From Oscillospiraceae bacterium (GTDB lineage Bacteria; Bacillota; Clostridia; Oscillospirales; Oscillospiraceae): a stretch of DNA of 32,200 nucleotides. Under the pieces are notes generated by a model, which saw nothing but the letters and a program-made list of their open reading frames with translations, was not told the DNA's origin and ran no database searches. The position numbers and the translations under genes were made by a program. The stretch spans positions 1 to 32,200 of the forward strand of contig JAFSHY010000050.1 of the NCBI GenBank assembly GCA_017440065.1, in the 5' to 3' direction. This document shows, in pieces, positions 7,183-15,032 of this stretch (positions are counted from its first letter, which is position 1; each line of letters opens with the position of its first letter).

Positions 7183-8532
7183 TTATTTCTTCTTTTGGAA
7201 GCCGTGTACCCAGTCCACCGACAGATAATAGATGAGCAGTACAGCAGAGCTGATGCTCCATGTGATGGGATAGACCCAGTTGACGATGGCAATGGTCTGC
7301 AGGATCGGCACAAAGATCCAGAGGATCGCCATACGGATCACGCACCACACCGCCAACATGACCGCCATGGGCGCCATGGCATGCCCCGCACCGCGCAGTA
7401 CCGCGGAAGCGCAATGGCTGTAGGCCAGCAGGCAATAGAACAGCGCGCAGATCCGCGCCTTTTGCACACCGTAGTCAATGGCCACGGCCTCGTCCGTGAA
7501 CGCACGAAGGATCACAGGCGAAAAGACGAACATCAGAACACCGATCAGCTCGGCAATGCCCATGGAGCAGAGCATCCCGTAGCGGGCACCTTTTTTAGCG
7601 CGCTCATATTCCTCCGCGCCCAGATTCTGGCTGACAAAGGTAGTAAGCGCCATAGTAAAGCTGGTAACGGGCAGGAAGGCGAAACCTTCCACACGGGTAT
7701 AGGCGCCGCTGCCAGCCATGGCCATCTCACCGAAGGCATTGATATGGGACTGCACCACCACATTGGCGATGGCGATGACGGAATTCTGCAGGCCGGAAGG
7801 CAGACCGTAGCGCAGGATCAGCGCCGTCATCTCCCGGTCAAAGCCCAACTTCCGCAGGCGAACACGGGCAGCGCCCTTCTGCCGCATCAGCCGACGCATA
7901 CAGAGAATTACGCTGATCAGCTGAGACAGAACTGTTGCCAGCGCAGCGGACCCGACTCCGCCGCGAAAGGCTGCGATAAAGATAATATCCAGCGCCACAT
8001 TGAGGATCGAGGAAAAAATCAGATAATAAAGGGGATGTTTACTGTCGCCCAGCGCCTGCATGATGCCCATGCAGCTGCTGTACATGACCATGCCCAGCGC
8101 GCCTGCAAAGTAGACCTGCAGATAGCTGACCGCATCGGGCAGTACTTCTGCCGGCGTATCCATCCACACGAGGATCTGCGGCGAGAGCAGAACACCACCT
8201 GCTGTCATCAGCAGCGCGGATACGATGGCAATCGCCAGCGTGGTATGGATGGATTTGGAAAGACGTTCCTCATCCTGCGCACCAAAGTAACGGGCAATGA
8301 CCACACCTGCACCGGAGCCGATGCCATTGAACAAACCGATCAGGAGGAAGATGAGGCTGCCCGAAGAGCTGACCGCCGCCAGCGCCTGACTGCCCAGCAG
8401 ATTGCCCACAATCAATGTATCCGCCGTATTATAAAGCTGCTGAAAAAGATTGCCCAAAAAGATCGGCATCGCAAACCGGATCATCTGCTGCCCGATCGGG
8501 CCTTCTGTCAGCCTGTTTTTTGTATCCTGCAA
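7183..8532 (-). CDS. MATE family multidrug/metabolite exporter
   Basis: The 449-residue protein has about twelve membrane helices in two homologous halves, as expected for MATE transporters, which export cationic compounds using Na+ or H+ gradients. The N-terminal LTEGPIGQQMIRFAMPIFLGNLFQQLYNTADTLIVG region, held over several helices, is the family hallmark, and a parallel GLPSGLQNSVIAIANVV segment opens the second half. The start is placed at TTG (8532-8530), which has AAGGAGG 8 bases upstream. The in-frame ATG at 8559 lies about two bases after the predicted transcription start and has no ribosome-binding site. The gene stands alone, divergent from a glycosyltransferase. Substrate is unknown. 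Confidence 0.92.
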   Translation of the reverse strand: MQDTKNRLTEGPIGQQMIRFAMPIFLGNLFQQLYNTADTLIVGNLLGSQALAAVSSSGSLIFLLIGLFNGIGSGAGVVIARYFGAQDEERLSKSIHTTLAIAIVSALLMTAGGVLLSPQILVWMDTPAEVLPDAVSYLQVYFAGALGMVMYSSCMGIMQALGDSKHPLYYLIFSSILNVALDIIFIAAFRGGVGSAALATVLSQLISVILCMRRLMRQKGAARVRLRKLGFDREMTALILRYGLPSGLQNSVIAIANVVVQSHINAFGEMAMAGSGAYTRVEGFAFLPVTSFTMALTTFVSQNLGAEEYERAKKGARYGMLCSMGIAELIGVLMFVFSPVILRAFTDEAVAIDYGVQKARICALFYCLLAYSHCASAVLRGAGHAMAPMAVMLAVWCVIRMAILWIFVPILQTIAIVNWVYPITWSISSAVLLIYYLSVDWVHGFQKKK

Positions 8533-8567
8533 GGCGAATGCCTCCTTGTTTGTTTCCATTGGATTCT

Positions 8568-8595
8568 ATTATAATGGCTTTCCGGATAATTGCAA
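8568..8595 (-). promoter_or_regulatory. Promoter of the MATE gene
   Basis: On the minus strand: TTGCAA (8595-8590), 16 bases, TATAAT (8573-8568). Confidence 0.7.
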
Positions 8596-8619
8596 CGGGT
8601 TCTTTCTCTTTTCCATCCG

Positions 8620-8657
8620 TTAAGAAAATCTTAATCTGTTCCCTACTTTTTTCTTAA
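8620..8657. promoter_or_regulatory. Candidate regulator-binding repeats upstream of the glycosyltransferase
   Basis: TTAAGA (8620-8625), AAA, TCTTAA (8629-8634) form an inverted repeat. A further TCTTAA stands at 8652-8657, 23 bases from the previous copy and next to the glycosyltransferase -10 box. Also, TTAA recurs at 8620 and 8631, an 11-bp step typical of OmpR/PhoB-type direct repeats. No regulator gene adjoins. Confidence 0.35.
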
Positions 8658-8670
8658 ACTATGCTTCCTG

Positions 8671-8676
8671 TATAAT
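8671..8676 (+). promoter_or_regulatory. -10 box of the glycosyltransferase gene
   Basis: Perfect TATAAT, with no good -35 box at 16-18 bases. A weak -35 beside TCTTAA repeats would suit an activator-dependent promoter. Confidence 0.5.
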
Positions 8677-8715
8677 TGCAATGCTAAAAAACATTCAGCA
8701 CCCCAAGGAGGCACT

Positions 8716-9957
8716 ATGAAGTGGATCAACACCGTCAATGCGTTACTCCATGCATTGTTTTTTCTCTGTTATGCATACCAGTTCTTTTACATCTTCGTTT
8801 CCCTTTTAAAAAAACCCCGCCAAACCTTTCCCGCAAAAGCCAACCGATATGCCGTTCTGATCGCAGCAAGGAATGAGGAAGCAGTAATTGAAACGCTTCT
8901 CACTTCTTTGCGGCAGCAGACGTATCCGGAGGATCTGGTGGATCTTTATGTGGTAGCTGACAACTGCACCGACCGAACAGCGGAATTGGCAGAAGCTTCC
9001 GGTGCGACAGTTTTCCGCAGAACTGATTCGACCCTGCGCGGAAAAGGGTATGCCCTGCAATTTCTTTTAAACCGCATTGACCGGTCTCTTTATGACGGCT
9101 TTTTTGTCTTTGATGCCGATAATGTACCGGACGAGCGTTTTATTGAGGAAATGAACCGCACGTTCTCCTCCGGATATCCCATTGTGACCGGCTACCGAAA
9201 TTCCAAAAACTTTGGGGACAATTGGATCTCCTACGGCTATGCGCTTTGGTTCCTGCGGGAATCCAGATTTCTGAATGATGCACGTATGCGGCTTGGTACC
9301 GGCTGCGCCGTTTCCGGAACAGGCTTTCTCTTTTCCCGGGAGGTGATCGAGGAAACGGACGGCTGGAATTTTTTCCTGCTGACCGAAGACATCGAATTCA
9401 CCGTTCATCATCTCTGCAACGGGAAACGCATCGGTTATTGCGGATCTGCCGTTCTCTATGATGAGCAGCCTGTAACCTTCCGCCAATCCTGGCGGCAGCG
9501 AATGCGTTGGGCCAAAGGCTATCTGCAGGTCTTTGGAGTCTACGGCAAAGACCTGCTGTGCGGCATCCTGAGCGGCAGCTTTTCCTGCTATGACATGGGC
9601 ATGAATATCCTGCCGGCGGCAGTGCTGTCTGTTTTCGGTCTCGTCTTCAATTTGTCCGCTCTGGCCGCAGCCGCTGTCGGCGGCTTCTCACTGCTTCCCG
9701 TCCTGCTTTCCGTGCTGGAAGGGCTGGGAAATACCTATCTGACGTTTTTGTTCATTGGCGGTATAACTGTCCTCTCCGAATGGAAGCAAATCCATACTAC
9801 CGCATGGAAAAAGGTATTCTATCTGTTTTCTTTCCCTGTTTTCATGCTGACCTACATCCCCATTTCCCTGGCAGCGCTCTGCAAGCGAAGGGTGGAATGG
9901 AAGCCGATCAAGCATAGCCGCAGCCTCTCTTTGGATCAGATTCGAAACGATCTGTAA
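8716..9957 (+). CDS. Membrane glycosyltransferase family 2 (cellulose synthase-like, COG1215 type)
   Basis: The 413-residue protein has an N-terminal membrane helix (about 7-30), a cytosolic GT-A domain and a C-terminal cluster of about three to four helices. Catalytic features are VLIAARNEE for nucleotide-sugar binding, Asp-Ala-Asp at 133-135 for the metal, TED at 223-225 as catalytic base region, and QRMRW at 261-265. DxD, TED and QxxRW together are typical of inverting, often processive, enzymes that make and extrude polysaccharide. The product is unknown, because no other polysaccharide gene adjoins. AAGGAGG precedes the ATG. The codon choice looks slightly less GC-rich than that of its neighbours, for example repeated TTT and AAA, which could hint at a different history, though weakly. 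Confidence 0.92.
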   Translation: MKWINTVNALLHALFFLCYAYQFFYIFVSLLKKPRQTFPAKANRYAVLIAARNEEAVIETLLTSLRQQTYPEDLVDLYVVADNCTDRTAELAEASGATVFRRTDSTLRGKGYALQFLLNRIDRSLYDGFFVFDADNVPDERFIEEMNRTFSSGYPIVTGYRNSKNFGDNWISYGYALWFLRESRFLNDARMRLGTGCAVSGTGFLFSREVIEETDGWNFFLLTEDIEFTVHHLCNGKRIGYCGSAVLYDEQPVTFRQSWRQRMRWAKGYLQVFGVYGKDLLCGILSGSFSCYDMGMNILPAAVLSVFGLVFNLSALAAAAVGGFSLLPVLLSVLEGLGNTYLTFLFIGGITVLSEWKQIHTTAWKKVFYLFSFPVFMLTYIPISLAALCKRRVEWKPIKHSRSLSLDQIRNDL

Positions 9958-9960
9958 ATC

Positions 9961-9997
9961 ACAGCCCCGAAGCACGGACGTCATGCTTCGGGGCTGT
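9961..9997. terminator. Terminator between glycosyltransferase and YesL genes
   Basis: A 14-bp stem, ACAGCCCCGAAGCA paired with TGCTTCGGGGCTGT, with a 9-base loop. T-richness after the stem is modest on either strand. Confidence 0.8.
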
Positions 9998-9999
9998 TG

Positions 10000-10653
10000 T
10001 CAGTCTTCTTCCGTTTGAGGGACATCCTCTTCCGGAATAAAGGGTTCAAAGACCGGACGGAGGATCGCGGCGATGGCATAGGAAAGAACCGCGGGCACGA
10101 TCAGAACGAACACCACCAGCAGCGTAAGGAAGGCCTGCGTGAAGAACAGGACCACCGCCACAGGCAGCCGGCTCAGCGCCATGGCGCCGAGGGTGCGCAG
10201 GGGCCTGCTCAGCGCCAGCGTCAGCGCGTTGCTCAGTGTGCCGCTCAGCGTATTTTCAAAATAGCAGGTCAGCGGGAAAGCATAGAGCGCCACCGCCATG
10301 GCGATCAGGAGGAAGCAAAGGAATGCCGCCAGCACCGCCAGCTGCAGAACCCTTGCGGAATAAAATCCGATGGCACTGTAGAGCAGATACAGGCAAAAGG
10401 CGACAACCGGCATCAGCAGCCAGATCAGCGTAGCCTGTTTCAAATTGGAGGCAAAGGCGCGGAAAAAGTCCGCGGTCTTGCAGGACTTATCCTCCCGCAG
10501 GTTGAAGACCATGCGGTACATGGCAGCGGTGGACGCGCCGACGGTGATCACGGGAATACAGCAAAGCAGCCAAAGCAGATTGATCCAGACCAGCGTACCT
10601 GCGTTGGTCACAAACTGCGCAAAGGGCGAATCGGGAGCGAATAGTTTTTTCAT
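10000..10653 (-). CDS. YesL family (DUF624) integral membrane protein
   Basis: The 217-residue protein has about five membrane helices. It carries the family's diagnostic block at the first helix, LLWLLCCIPVITVGASTAAMY, continuing into a MVFNLREDK loop. YesL-type proteins are often found beside carbohydrate ABC transporters and two-component systems in Firmicutes, but their biochemical role is not established. Here no sugar genes adjoin. ATG at 10653 is chosen because GAGG lies 8 bases upstream. An in-frame TTG at 10665 would overlap that site. A terminator immediately downstream separates it from the converging glycosyltransferase gene. Confidence 0.88.
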   Translation of the reverse strand: MKKLFAPDSPFAQFVTNAGTLVWINLLWLLCCIPVITVGASTAAMYRMVFNLREDKSCKTADFFRAFASNLKQATLIWLLMPVVAFCLYLLYSAIGFYSARVLQLAVLAAFLCFLLIAMAVALYAFPLTCYFENTLSGTLSNALTLALSRPLRTLGAMALSRLPVAVVLFFTQAFLTLLVVFVLIVPAVLSYAIAAILRPVFEPFIPEEDVPQTEED

Positions 10654-10686
10654 ACTGCGCCTCAATTTCTGAAAGTTCTACCATAT

Positions 10687-10714
10687 AGCTTAGCGGATTT
10701 TTCCGTTTTGTCAA
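10687..10714 (-). promoter_or_regulatory. Promoter of the YesL gene
   Basis: On the minus strand: perfect TTGACA (10714-10709), 16 bases, TAAGCT (10692-10687). Confidence 0.6.
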
Positions 10715-10734
10715 CCAAAGCGGATGATTTTCGC

Positions 10735-10769
10735 AAAAAACGGGAGCATCGGACGTCCGATACTCCCGT
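10735..10769 (-). terminator. Terminator of the GntR/ornithine cyclodeaminase operon
   Basis: A long stem, ACGGGAG-ATCGGAC paired with GTCCGAT-CTCCCGT with one internal mismatch. On the minus strand it is followed by six T residues. Confidence 0.88.
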
Positions 10770-10772
10770 CTT

Positions 10773-11465
10773 TTATTCCGTTTTCGCCGCCTGCGGCAGA
10801 TAGGCGCCGTAGTCCTTTTGGAGATGCTCCCGCATCCGCTGCCCCGCCAGCTGCGGGTCACGGAGCGCCACCGCCTCGGCAATGGCCTGATGCTCCTCAA
10901 TGCCCTGCAGATAGATTTCAAGCGTCAGCGAATCCAGCACGCGCAGCCCCTTCAGCTGGTTGGCAACGGACTGATAAAGTCCCGCCAGCACGCGGTTATG
11001 CGCCAGCTTGGAAAGCTCCATATGAAAGGCATGTCCCAATGCCATCAGGCTCATGCGGTCATGCTTTTCCCGCATCCGCTCCACGATCCCGAAGAGCCGC
11101 TGCAGTTCCTCCTCCGTGGCTTCCCGCGCCGCCAGCTCCGCCAACTGCGGTTCCAGCACATAGCGGGTCTGCACCAGATCCCGCAAGCCTTCGGGGGTCT
11201 GCATGATCTTTGCCAACTCCCGTGTGCCGAGGATCAGAGGCGCCGTTTCCGAAACAAAGGTGCCGGATCCCGGCTTTGAGCGCAGGATGCCCGCCAGCTG
11301 CAAACTTCGGACGGCTTCCCGCACCGTGCTGCGGCTGACATCAAATTCCTCCGCCAGCTGATCCTCCGGCGGCAGCTTTTCTGCCCAGACTTCGTTCTGG
11401 ATGCGGGCAATGATGTGGTTCGCCACATCCTCGAACAGCTTGATCCGCTGGATGGGGCTGCTCAT
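10773..11465 (-). CDS. GntR family transcriptional regulator, FadR/FCD subfamily
   Basis: The 230-residue protein has an N-terminal winged helix-turn-helix (about 10-75), with LPPEDQLAEEFDVSRSTVREAVRSL and the wing GSGTFV. An all-helical FCD ligand domain follows (about 85-220). Likely metal-ligand histidines lie in HAFHMELSKLAHN and EEHQAIAEAV. FCD regulators usually bind small organic or amino acids and release their operators. Its ATG overlaps the stop of the upstream enzyme gene (ATGA), so the two are translated together. It probably controls the divergent cluster 11462-14965, and an inverted repeat near the transporter promoter is a candidate target. The ligand is likely a substrate of the enzymes beside it (inference). 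Confidence 0.93.
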   Translation of the reverse strand: MSSPIQRIKLFEDVANHIIARIQNEVWAEKLPPEDQLAEEFDVSRSTVREAVRSLQLAGILRSKPGSGTFVSETAPLILGTRELAKIMQTPEGLRDLVQTRYVLEPQLAELAAREATEEELQRLFGIVERMREKHDRMSLMALGHAFHMELSKLAHNRVLAGLYQSVANQLKGLRVLDSLTLEIYLQGIEEHQAIAEAVALRDPQLAGQRMREHLQKDYGAYLPQAAKTE

Positions 11466-12451
11466 TTGGTCATATCCACGAGGGTGACCTGCTCGCCGGA
11501 CGCTGCCAGCTTCTCCAGCAGCAGACCGCCCACGGCCACATCCAGCATGCCGGTGCCGATGATCTGGGCATAAATACGGTCCTCGGGATCGGTGCGGGCG
11601 GGCATCATGCCGGCCAGCACCTCGGGAATCCGGATATCGAAGGAATCCGCCGTGATCTCGCCCATCTCCGCCAGTTCCTTGACATTGCCGCGGTGGAGGG
11701 ACTGACCCACCTGATCAACGGCGATCTTATCGGCCTTACGTACCACATCGAAGGAGGTCTCACGGAAGGAGCCCATGGTCATGACGAGGCTGCCCTTCTT
11801 GAGCCAGGGTTCTTCCACCAAATTGGCATTGGCATTGGTGACGGTGATGATGACATCCGCGCCACGGCAGCCCTCTTCATTGGTTTTGCACTTGACAAAT
11901 TTCCACGGCGCATCGGGGAAACGGGCAATAAAGGCATCCTGCGCCTGCTCGGAAATATCGCAGAGGCGGACTTCCTTCATGGGAACAACCTTGCTCATGC
12001 AGAGCAGGCTGTAGTAGGCCATCAGACCGGTGCCGATGATGGTGATGATGTCCGTAGAGGCAGCCAGCAGCTTCGTCATAATGGCAGGCTGGGCGCCGGT
12101 GCGCATATCGTTGATATAGTCGCCGCTGATGAGGGCGCGGAGGATGCCGGTGCGGGAATCGGTGATGACCACATTGGCCTTGATATAGGGAAGCCCCAGT
12201 GCTTTGTTGCCGTCATAGCCGCCGACGACCTTCAGTCCTGCCACGTCCATAGGCGCGATATAGGCAGGCATGGAATTGAACCAGCCGGGAACGCCCGCTT
12301 CCGACATATCCGTGGTGATCTTATTGGGCATGATGACCTTACCCTCGCCATACCATTTCCACGTCTTTTCCACGCATTCAATGACGTCTTCCGCCGTCAG
12401 ATACTTTCTGACAGTTTCCTCACCGATGATCATCGCCTTCTGTTCTACCAT
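11462..12451 (-). CDS. Ornithine cyclodeaminase / mu-crystallin family NAD(P)-dependent enzyme
   Basis: The 329-residue protein shows the family's two parts. The substrate region includes GLKVVGGYDGNKALGLPYIKA, the TGILRAL loop and the catalytic-site stretch DMRTGAQPAI. The Rossmann part has IIGTGLMAYYS binding the dinucleotide, then GADVIITVT and a later DQVGQ segment. Family members include ornithine cyclodeaminase (ornithine to proline plus ammonia), ketimine reductase, alanine dehydrogenase and opine-type synthases. The GTG-L-M loop differs from the usual GxGxQA, so the exact reaction is open. Start is ATG at 12451, where AAGGAG is 8 bases upstream. A GTG at 12460 is too close to it. It leads an operon with the GntR regulator. 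Confidence 0.9.
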   Translation of the reverse strand: MVEQKAMIIGEETVRKYLTAEDVIECVEKTWKWYGEGKVIMPNKITTDMSEAGVPGWFNSMPAYIAPMDVAGLKVVGGYDGNKALGLPYIKANVVITDSRTGILRALISGDYINDMRTGAQPAIMTKLLAASTDIITIIGTGLMAYYSLLCMSKVVPMKEVRLCDISEQAQDAFIARFPDAPWKFVKCKTNEEGCRGADVIITVTNANANLVEEPWLKKGSLVMTMGSFRETSFDVVRKADKIAVDQVGQSLHRGNVKELAEMGEITADSFDIRIPEVLAGMMPARTDPEDRIYAQIIGTGMLDVAVGGLLLEKLAASGEQVTLVDMTK

Positions 12452-12489
12452 GATAAACACTCCTTCGTTTTATCAAATGTTCTGATTCC

Positions 12490-12518
12490 ATTATAGATTT
12501 CTCCGAAGCAGATTGCAA
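12490..12518 (-). promoter_or_regulatory. Promoter of the ornithine cyclodeaminase-family/GntR operon
   Basis: On the minus strand: TTGCAA (12518-12513), 17 bases, perfect TATAAT (12495-12490). Confidence 0.75.
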
Positions 12519-12567
12519 GGACAGAAGTACCCCGTTTTGCAAGGTAATTCTCCCTGCGGGAATTTCC

Positions 12568-12618
12568 GCAACTGGCCTTTTTCCCGCAAATTGCTATTGA
12601 CTTCCCCCACCCAGTTGC
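12568..12618. promoter_or_regulatory. Candidate operator, distant inverted repeat at the AEC promoter
   Basis: GCAACTGG (12568-12575) and CCAGTTGC (12611-12618) are perfect 8-bp inverted arms with centres 43 bases apart. The second fills the spacer of the AEC promoter, where a bound repressor would block RNA polymerase. Confidence 0.4.
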
Positions 12619-12624
12619 TAAACT
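12597..12624 (+). promoter_or_regulatory. Promoter of the AEC transporter/M20 operon
   Basis: TTGACT (12597-12602), 16 bases, TAAACT (12619-12624). The transcript should start near 12631, excluding an in-frame ATG at 12629. Confidence 0.6.
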
Positions 12625-12670
12625 AATCATGAATAGATTTGTCCCTGCGGGGACGATGGAGGAAACTGCC

Positions 12671-13579
12671 ATGTTTATGCTGACGCTGCAGCAAGTGCTG
12701 AAGCTGTTTGTTTTCATGCTCATCGGCTTTGTGCTGCACCGCACCAAAACGCTTCCCGATGAGACCGCTTCGATTCTTTCCAAGCTGGAAGTGAATCTGC
12801 TGCTGCCGTGCCTGACATTCCGAACTTTTGCAGAGAACTTTACGCTGGAAAAGCTGACCTCGGATCCCGAACTGCTCATCATTGCGCTGATCTCTTCCCT
12901 TGTTACTCTGATCGTGGGCACGCTGATCGGACGTCACATCGGAACGGATCACTACGAGCAGAATGTCTGCATCTATTCCATCAACTGTCCCAATACCGGC
13001 TATGTGGGAACGCCGCTGGTACTGGGTCTCTTCGGAGCCGAAACGCTGATGAAGATGCTGATCTTTACCATACCCCTGGTTTGCTATACCTATTCCGAAG
13101 GCTACCGTCTTCTGACGGACAAGCGGGGCATTTCCATCCGTAATTTCATTGCCCCTCCGCTGATCGCCATGTTCCTGGGCGCCTTTGTGGGTCTTCTCCG
13201 CATCCCCATCCCCGCCATTTTCGGCGATGTCATTTCCGGTTGCGCGGACTGTATGGCGCCCCTCGCTATGGTGCTGACAGGCTGCATCATTGCCCAGTTC
13301 CGCTTCCGGGATATCCTGCGAGACCCTCACATCTACGAGGTCGTGCTGCTTCGCATGGTCGCCGTACCGCTGGTGGTTCTCTCCATTGCCAGGCTGCTGG
13401 ATGTCAGCCATGAAATGATGGTTCTGCTGGCAGCCGTTTTCGCCATGCCCACAGGTCTCAATACCATTGTAGTTCCCGCGTCCATGAACCGGGATTGTCA
13501 TCTGGGCGCAGGCATGACCTGCGTATCCAATATCTTCGGACTCTTGAGCATCCCGCTCTTTTTTGCAATATTCCTTTAA
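12671..13579 (+). CDS. AEC family transporter (auxin efflux carrier/malonate-type permease)
   Basis: The 302-residue protein is very hydrophobic, with about ten membrane helices and two inverted halves, matching the length of the AEC (Mem_trans) family. Recognisable pieces are the N-terminal FMLIGFVLHRT, the conserved SKLEVNLLLPCLTFRTFA, the NTGYVGTPL crossover region and the late MPTGLNTIVVPA block. AEC carriers move small organic anions such as malonate, malate or amino acid derivatives. ATG at 12671 is chosen because GGAGGAAA lies just upstream and the promoter excludes the ATG at 12629. It is the first gene of a two-gene operon with the M20 amidohydrolase (33 bases apart), so it probably imports that enzyme's substrate or exports a product. 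Confidence 0.9.
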   Translation: MFMLTLQQVLKLFVFMLIGFVLHRTKTLPDETASILSKLEVNLLLPCLTFRTFAENFTLEKLTSDPELLIIALISSLVTLIVGTLIGRHIGTDHYEQNVCIYSINCPNTGYVGTPLVLGLFGAETLMKMLIFTIPLVCYTYSEGYRLLTDKRGISIRNFIAPPLIAMFLGAFVGLLRIPIPAIFGDVISGCADCMAPLAMVLTGCIIAQFRFRDILRDPHIYEVVLLRMVAVPLVVLSIARLLDVSHEMMVLLAAVFAMPTGLNTIVVPASMNRDCHLGAGMTCVSNIFGLLSIPLFFAIFL

Positions 13580-13612
13580 TATCCCGCATTTGAATGAACA
13601 GGAGGAACCATC

Positions 13613-14965
13613 ATGGAAAATCAGTTTTACTTTGATCTCGTCAGCAAGCATCGCGAGAAGATCCTTGAAGCGGAACGCTATATCTGGGAGCATCCCGAAT
13701 CCGGCTTCAAGGAATGGAACACCAGCGCCTACATGGCCAAGATCTTTGAGGATGCCGGCTACACCCTGACCTACGCAGGCGACATTCCCGGCTTCTATAC
13801 GGATCTCGATACCGGCAAGCCCGGCCCCAAGATCCTCATCATGGGCGAGCTGGACGCCCTTGTGGCTCCCACTCATCCCGAAGCATGGAACAACTGCGCC
13901 CATGCCTGCGGCCATAATGCCCAGTGCGCCGGCCTTGTCGGCATCGCGCTGGCGCTGAAGGAGCCGGGCGCTCTGGACGGCCTCTGCGGCTCCATCCGTC
14001 TGATGGCGGTTCCCGCGGAAGAGCTGATCGAAACGGACTACCGTGATTCCCTCCGTGAGCAGGGCCTCATCCACTACCTCGGCGGTAAGGTGGAATATAT
14101 GTACCGCGGCTATATGGACGATGTGGATATCTCCTTCATGATCCACACAGGCTCCCGTACCCCCGAAAACAGCCATATCGTCTTCTCCTGCAACAAGGGC
14201 GCCAACGGCTGCATGGCCAAGAACATTGCCTACAAGGGCATGGCTTCCCATGCCGGCGGCAGCCCCCACAACGGCATCAACGCCATGTATGCCGCGACCC
14301 TCGGCCTCAATGCCATCAACGCCCTGCGTGAGACCTTCCGCGATGAGGACAAGATCCGCGTTCATCCTATCATGGAAGCCAACGGCAGCGCCGTCAATAT
14401 CATCCCCGCCAAGGCTACCGTCAATACCTTCGTCCGCGGCACCTCCATGGATGCCATCGTAGCCGCTAACAAGAAGGTCACCCGTGCCCTCGCTTCCGGC
14501 GCGCTGGCCATGGGTGCGGAAGTCTTCGTATCCGACCGTCCCGGCTATGCGCCTCTGCTCAACTCCCCCGAGCTGATGGAGGTGGCCAAGGAATGCATGA
14601 TCGCCGTCGCCGGTGAGAACGCGGTTTCCTTTGACGACAAGATGGGCGGAGGCTCCACCGATATGGGCGACCTCTCCACCGTCATCCCCTCCATGCATCC
14701 CCATGTGGCTGGTGCCAGAGGCAAGGGTCACGGCGATGACTACGGCATCGAAGATCCCGAGACCGCCTGCGTCAAGTCCGCCCAGTGCCAGGTTCTGATG
14801 GCCGTCGAGCTGCTGAAGGACAATGCCGCCAAGGCAAAGTACGTCATTGAAAACTTCAAGCCCGTGTATCCCTCCATCCAGGCTTACTTCGAGGCCGTCG
14901 ATCAGCTGATGAGCGACCGTGATCTGGTCAAGTATACCGAGAACGGTGCGGAAGTGGTCTTCTGA
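13613..14965 (+). CDS. M20 family amidohydrolase (AbgB/aminoacylase-1-like-2 type)
   Basis: The 450-residue zinc-dependent hydrolase would cleave an amide bond of an N-acylated or N-aroylated amino acid. Metal-site blocks are in order: MGELDAL, CAHACGHNAQ (Cys and His ligands), VPAEE with the catalytic Glu pair, MASHAGG in the dimerisation/lid region, and GGGSTDMGD with a following HPHV. The CGHN and STDxGD forms are closer to AbgB/ACY1L2 proteins than to plant-type IAA hydrolases, which use CGHD. AGGAGGAACC precedes the ATG. It shares an operon with the AEC carrier and ends at a strong terminator. With the divergent ornithine cyclodeaminase-family enzyme it suggests stepwise breakdown of an N-acyl amino acid; substrate unknown. 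Confidence 0.92.
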   Translation: MENQFYFDLVSKHREKILEAERYIWEHPESGFKEWNTSAYMAKIFEDAGYTLTYAGDIPGFYTDLDTGKPGPKILIMGELDALVAPTHPEAWNNCAHACGHNAQCAGLVGIALALKEPGALDGLCGSIRLMAVPAEELIETDYRDSLREQGLIHYLGGKVEYMYRGYMDDVDISFMIHTGSRTPENSHIVFSCNKGANGCMAKNIAYKGMASHAGGSPHNGINAMYAATLGLNAINALRETFRDEDKIRVHPIMEANGSAVNIIPAKATVNTFVRGTSMDAIVAANKKVTRALASGALAMGAEVFVSDRPGYAPLLNSPELMEVAKECMIAVAGENAVSFDDKMGGGSTDMGDLSTVIPSMHPHVAGARGKGHGDDYGIEDPETACVKSAQCQVLMAVELLKDNAAKAKYVIENFKPVYPSIQAYFEAVDQLMSDRDLVKYTENGAEVVF

Positions 14966-14977
14966 TCCGTTTTAAGC

Positions 14978-15015
14978 ATCAAAAAAGCACCTGCCGGACG
15001 GCAGGTGCTTTTTGA
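14978..15015. terminator. Bidirectional terminator between M20 and putP
   Basis: A 17-bp stem built on AAAAAGCACCTGCC paired with GGCAGGTGCTTTTT around GGAC, extended by ATC/GAT, with one bulged A. Confidence 0.92.
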
Positions 15016-15032
15016 TTCCGTATGGGTAAGTT

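Noticed and set aside
12623-14731. 702-codon minus-strand frame opposite the AEC and M20 genes
   Set aside because: The plus strand encodes clear, motif-complete AEC and M20 proteins with ribosome-binding sites. The reverse frame is His/Gly/Asp-rich without motifs.
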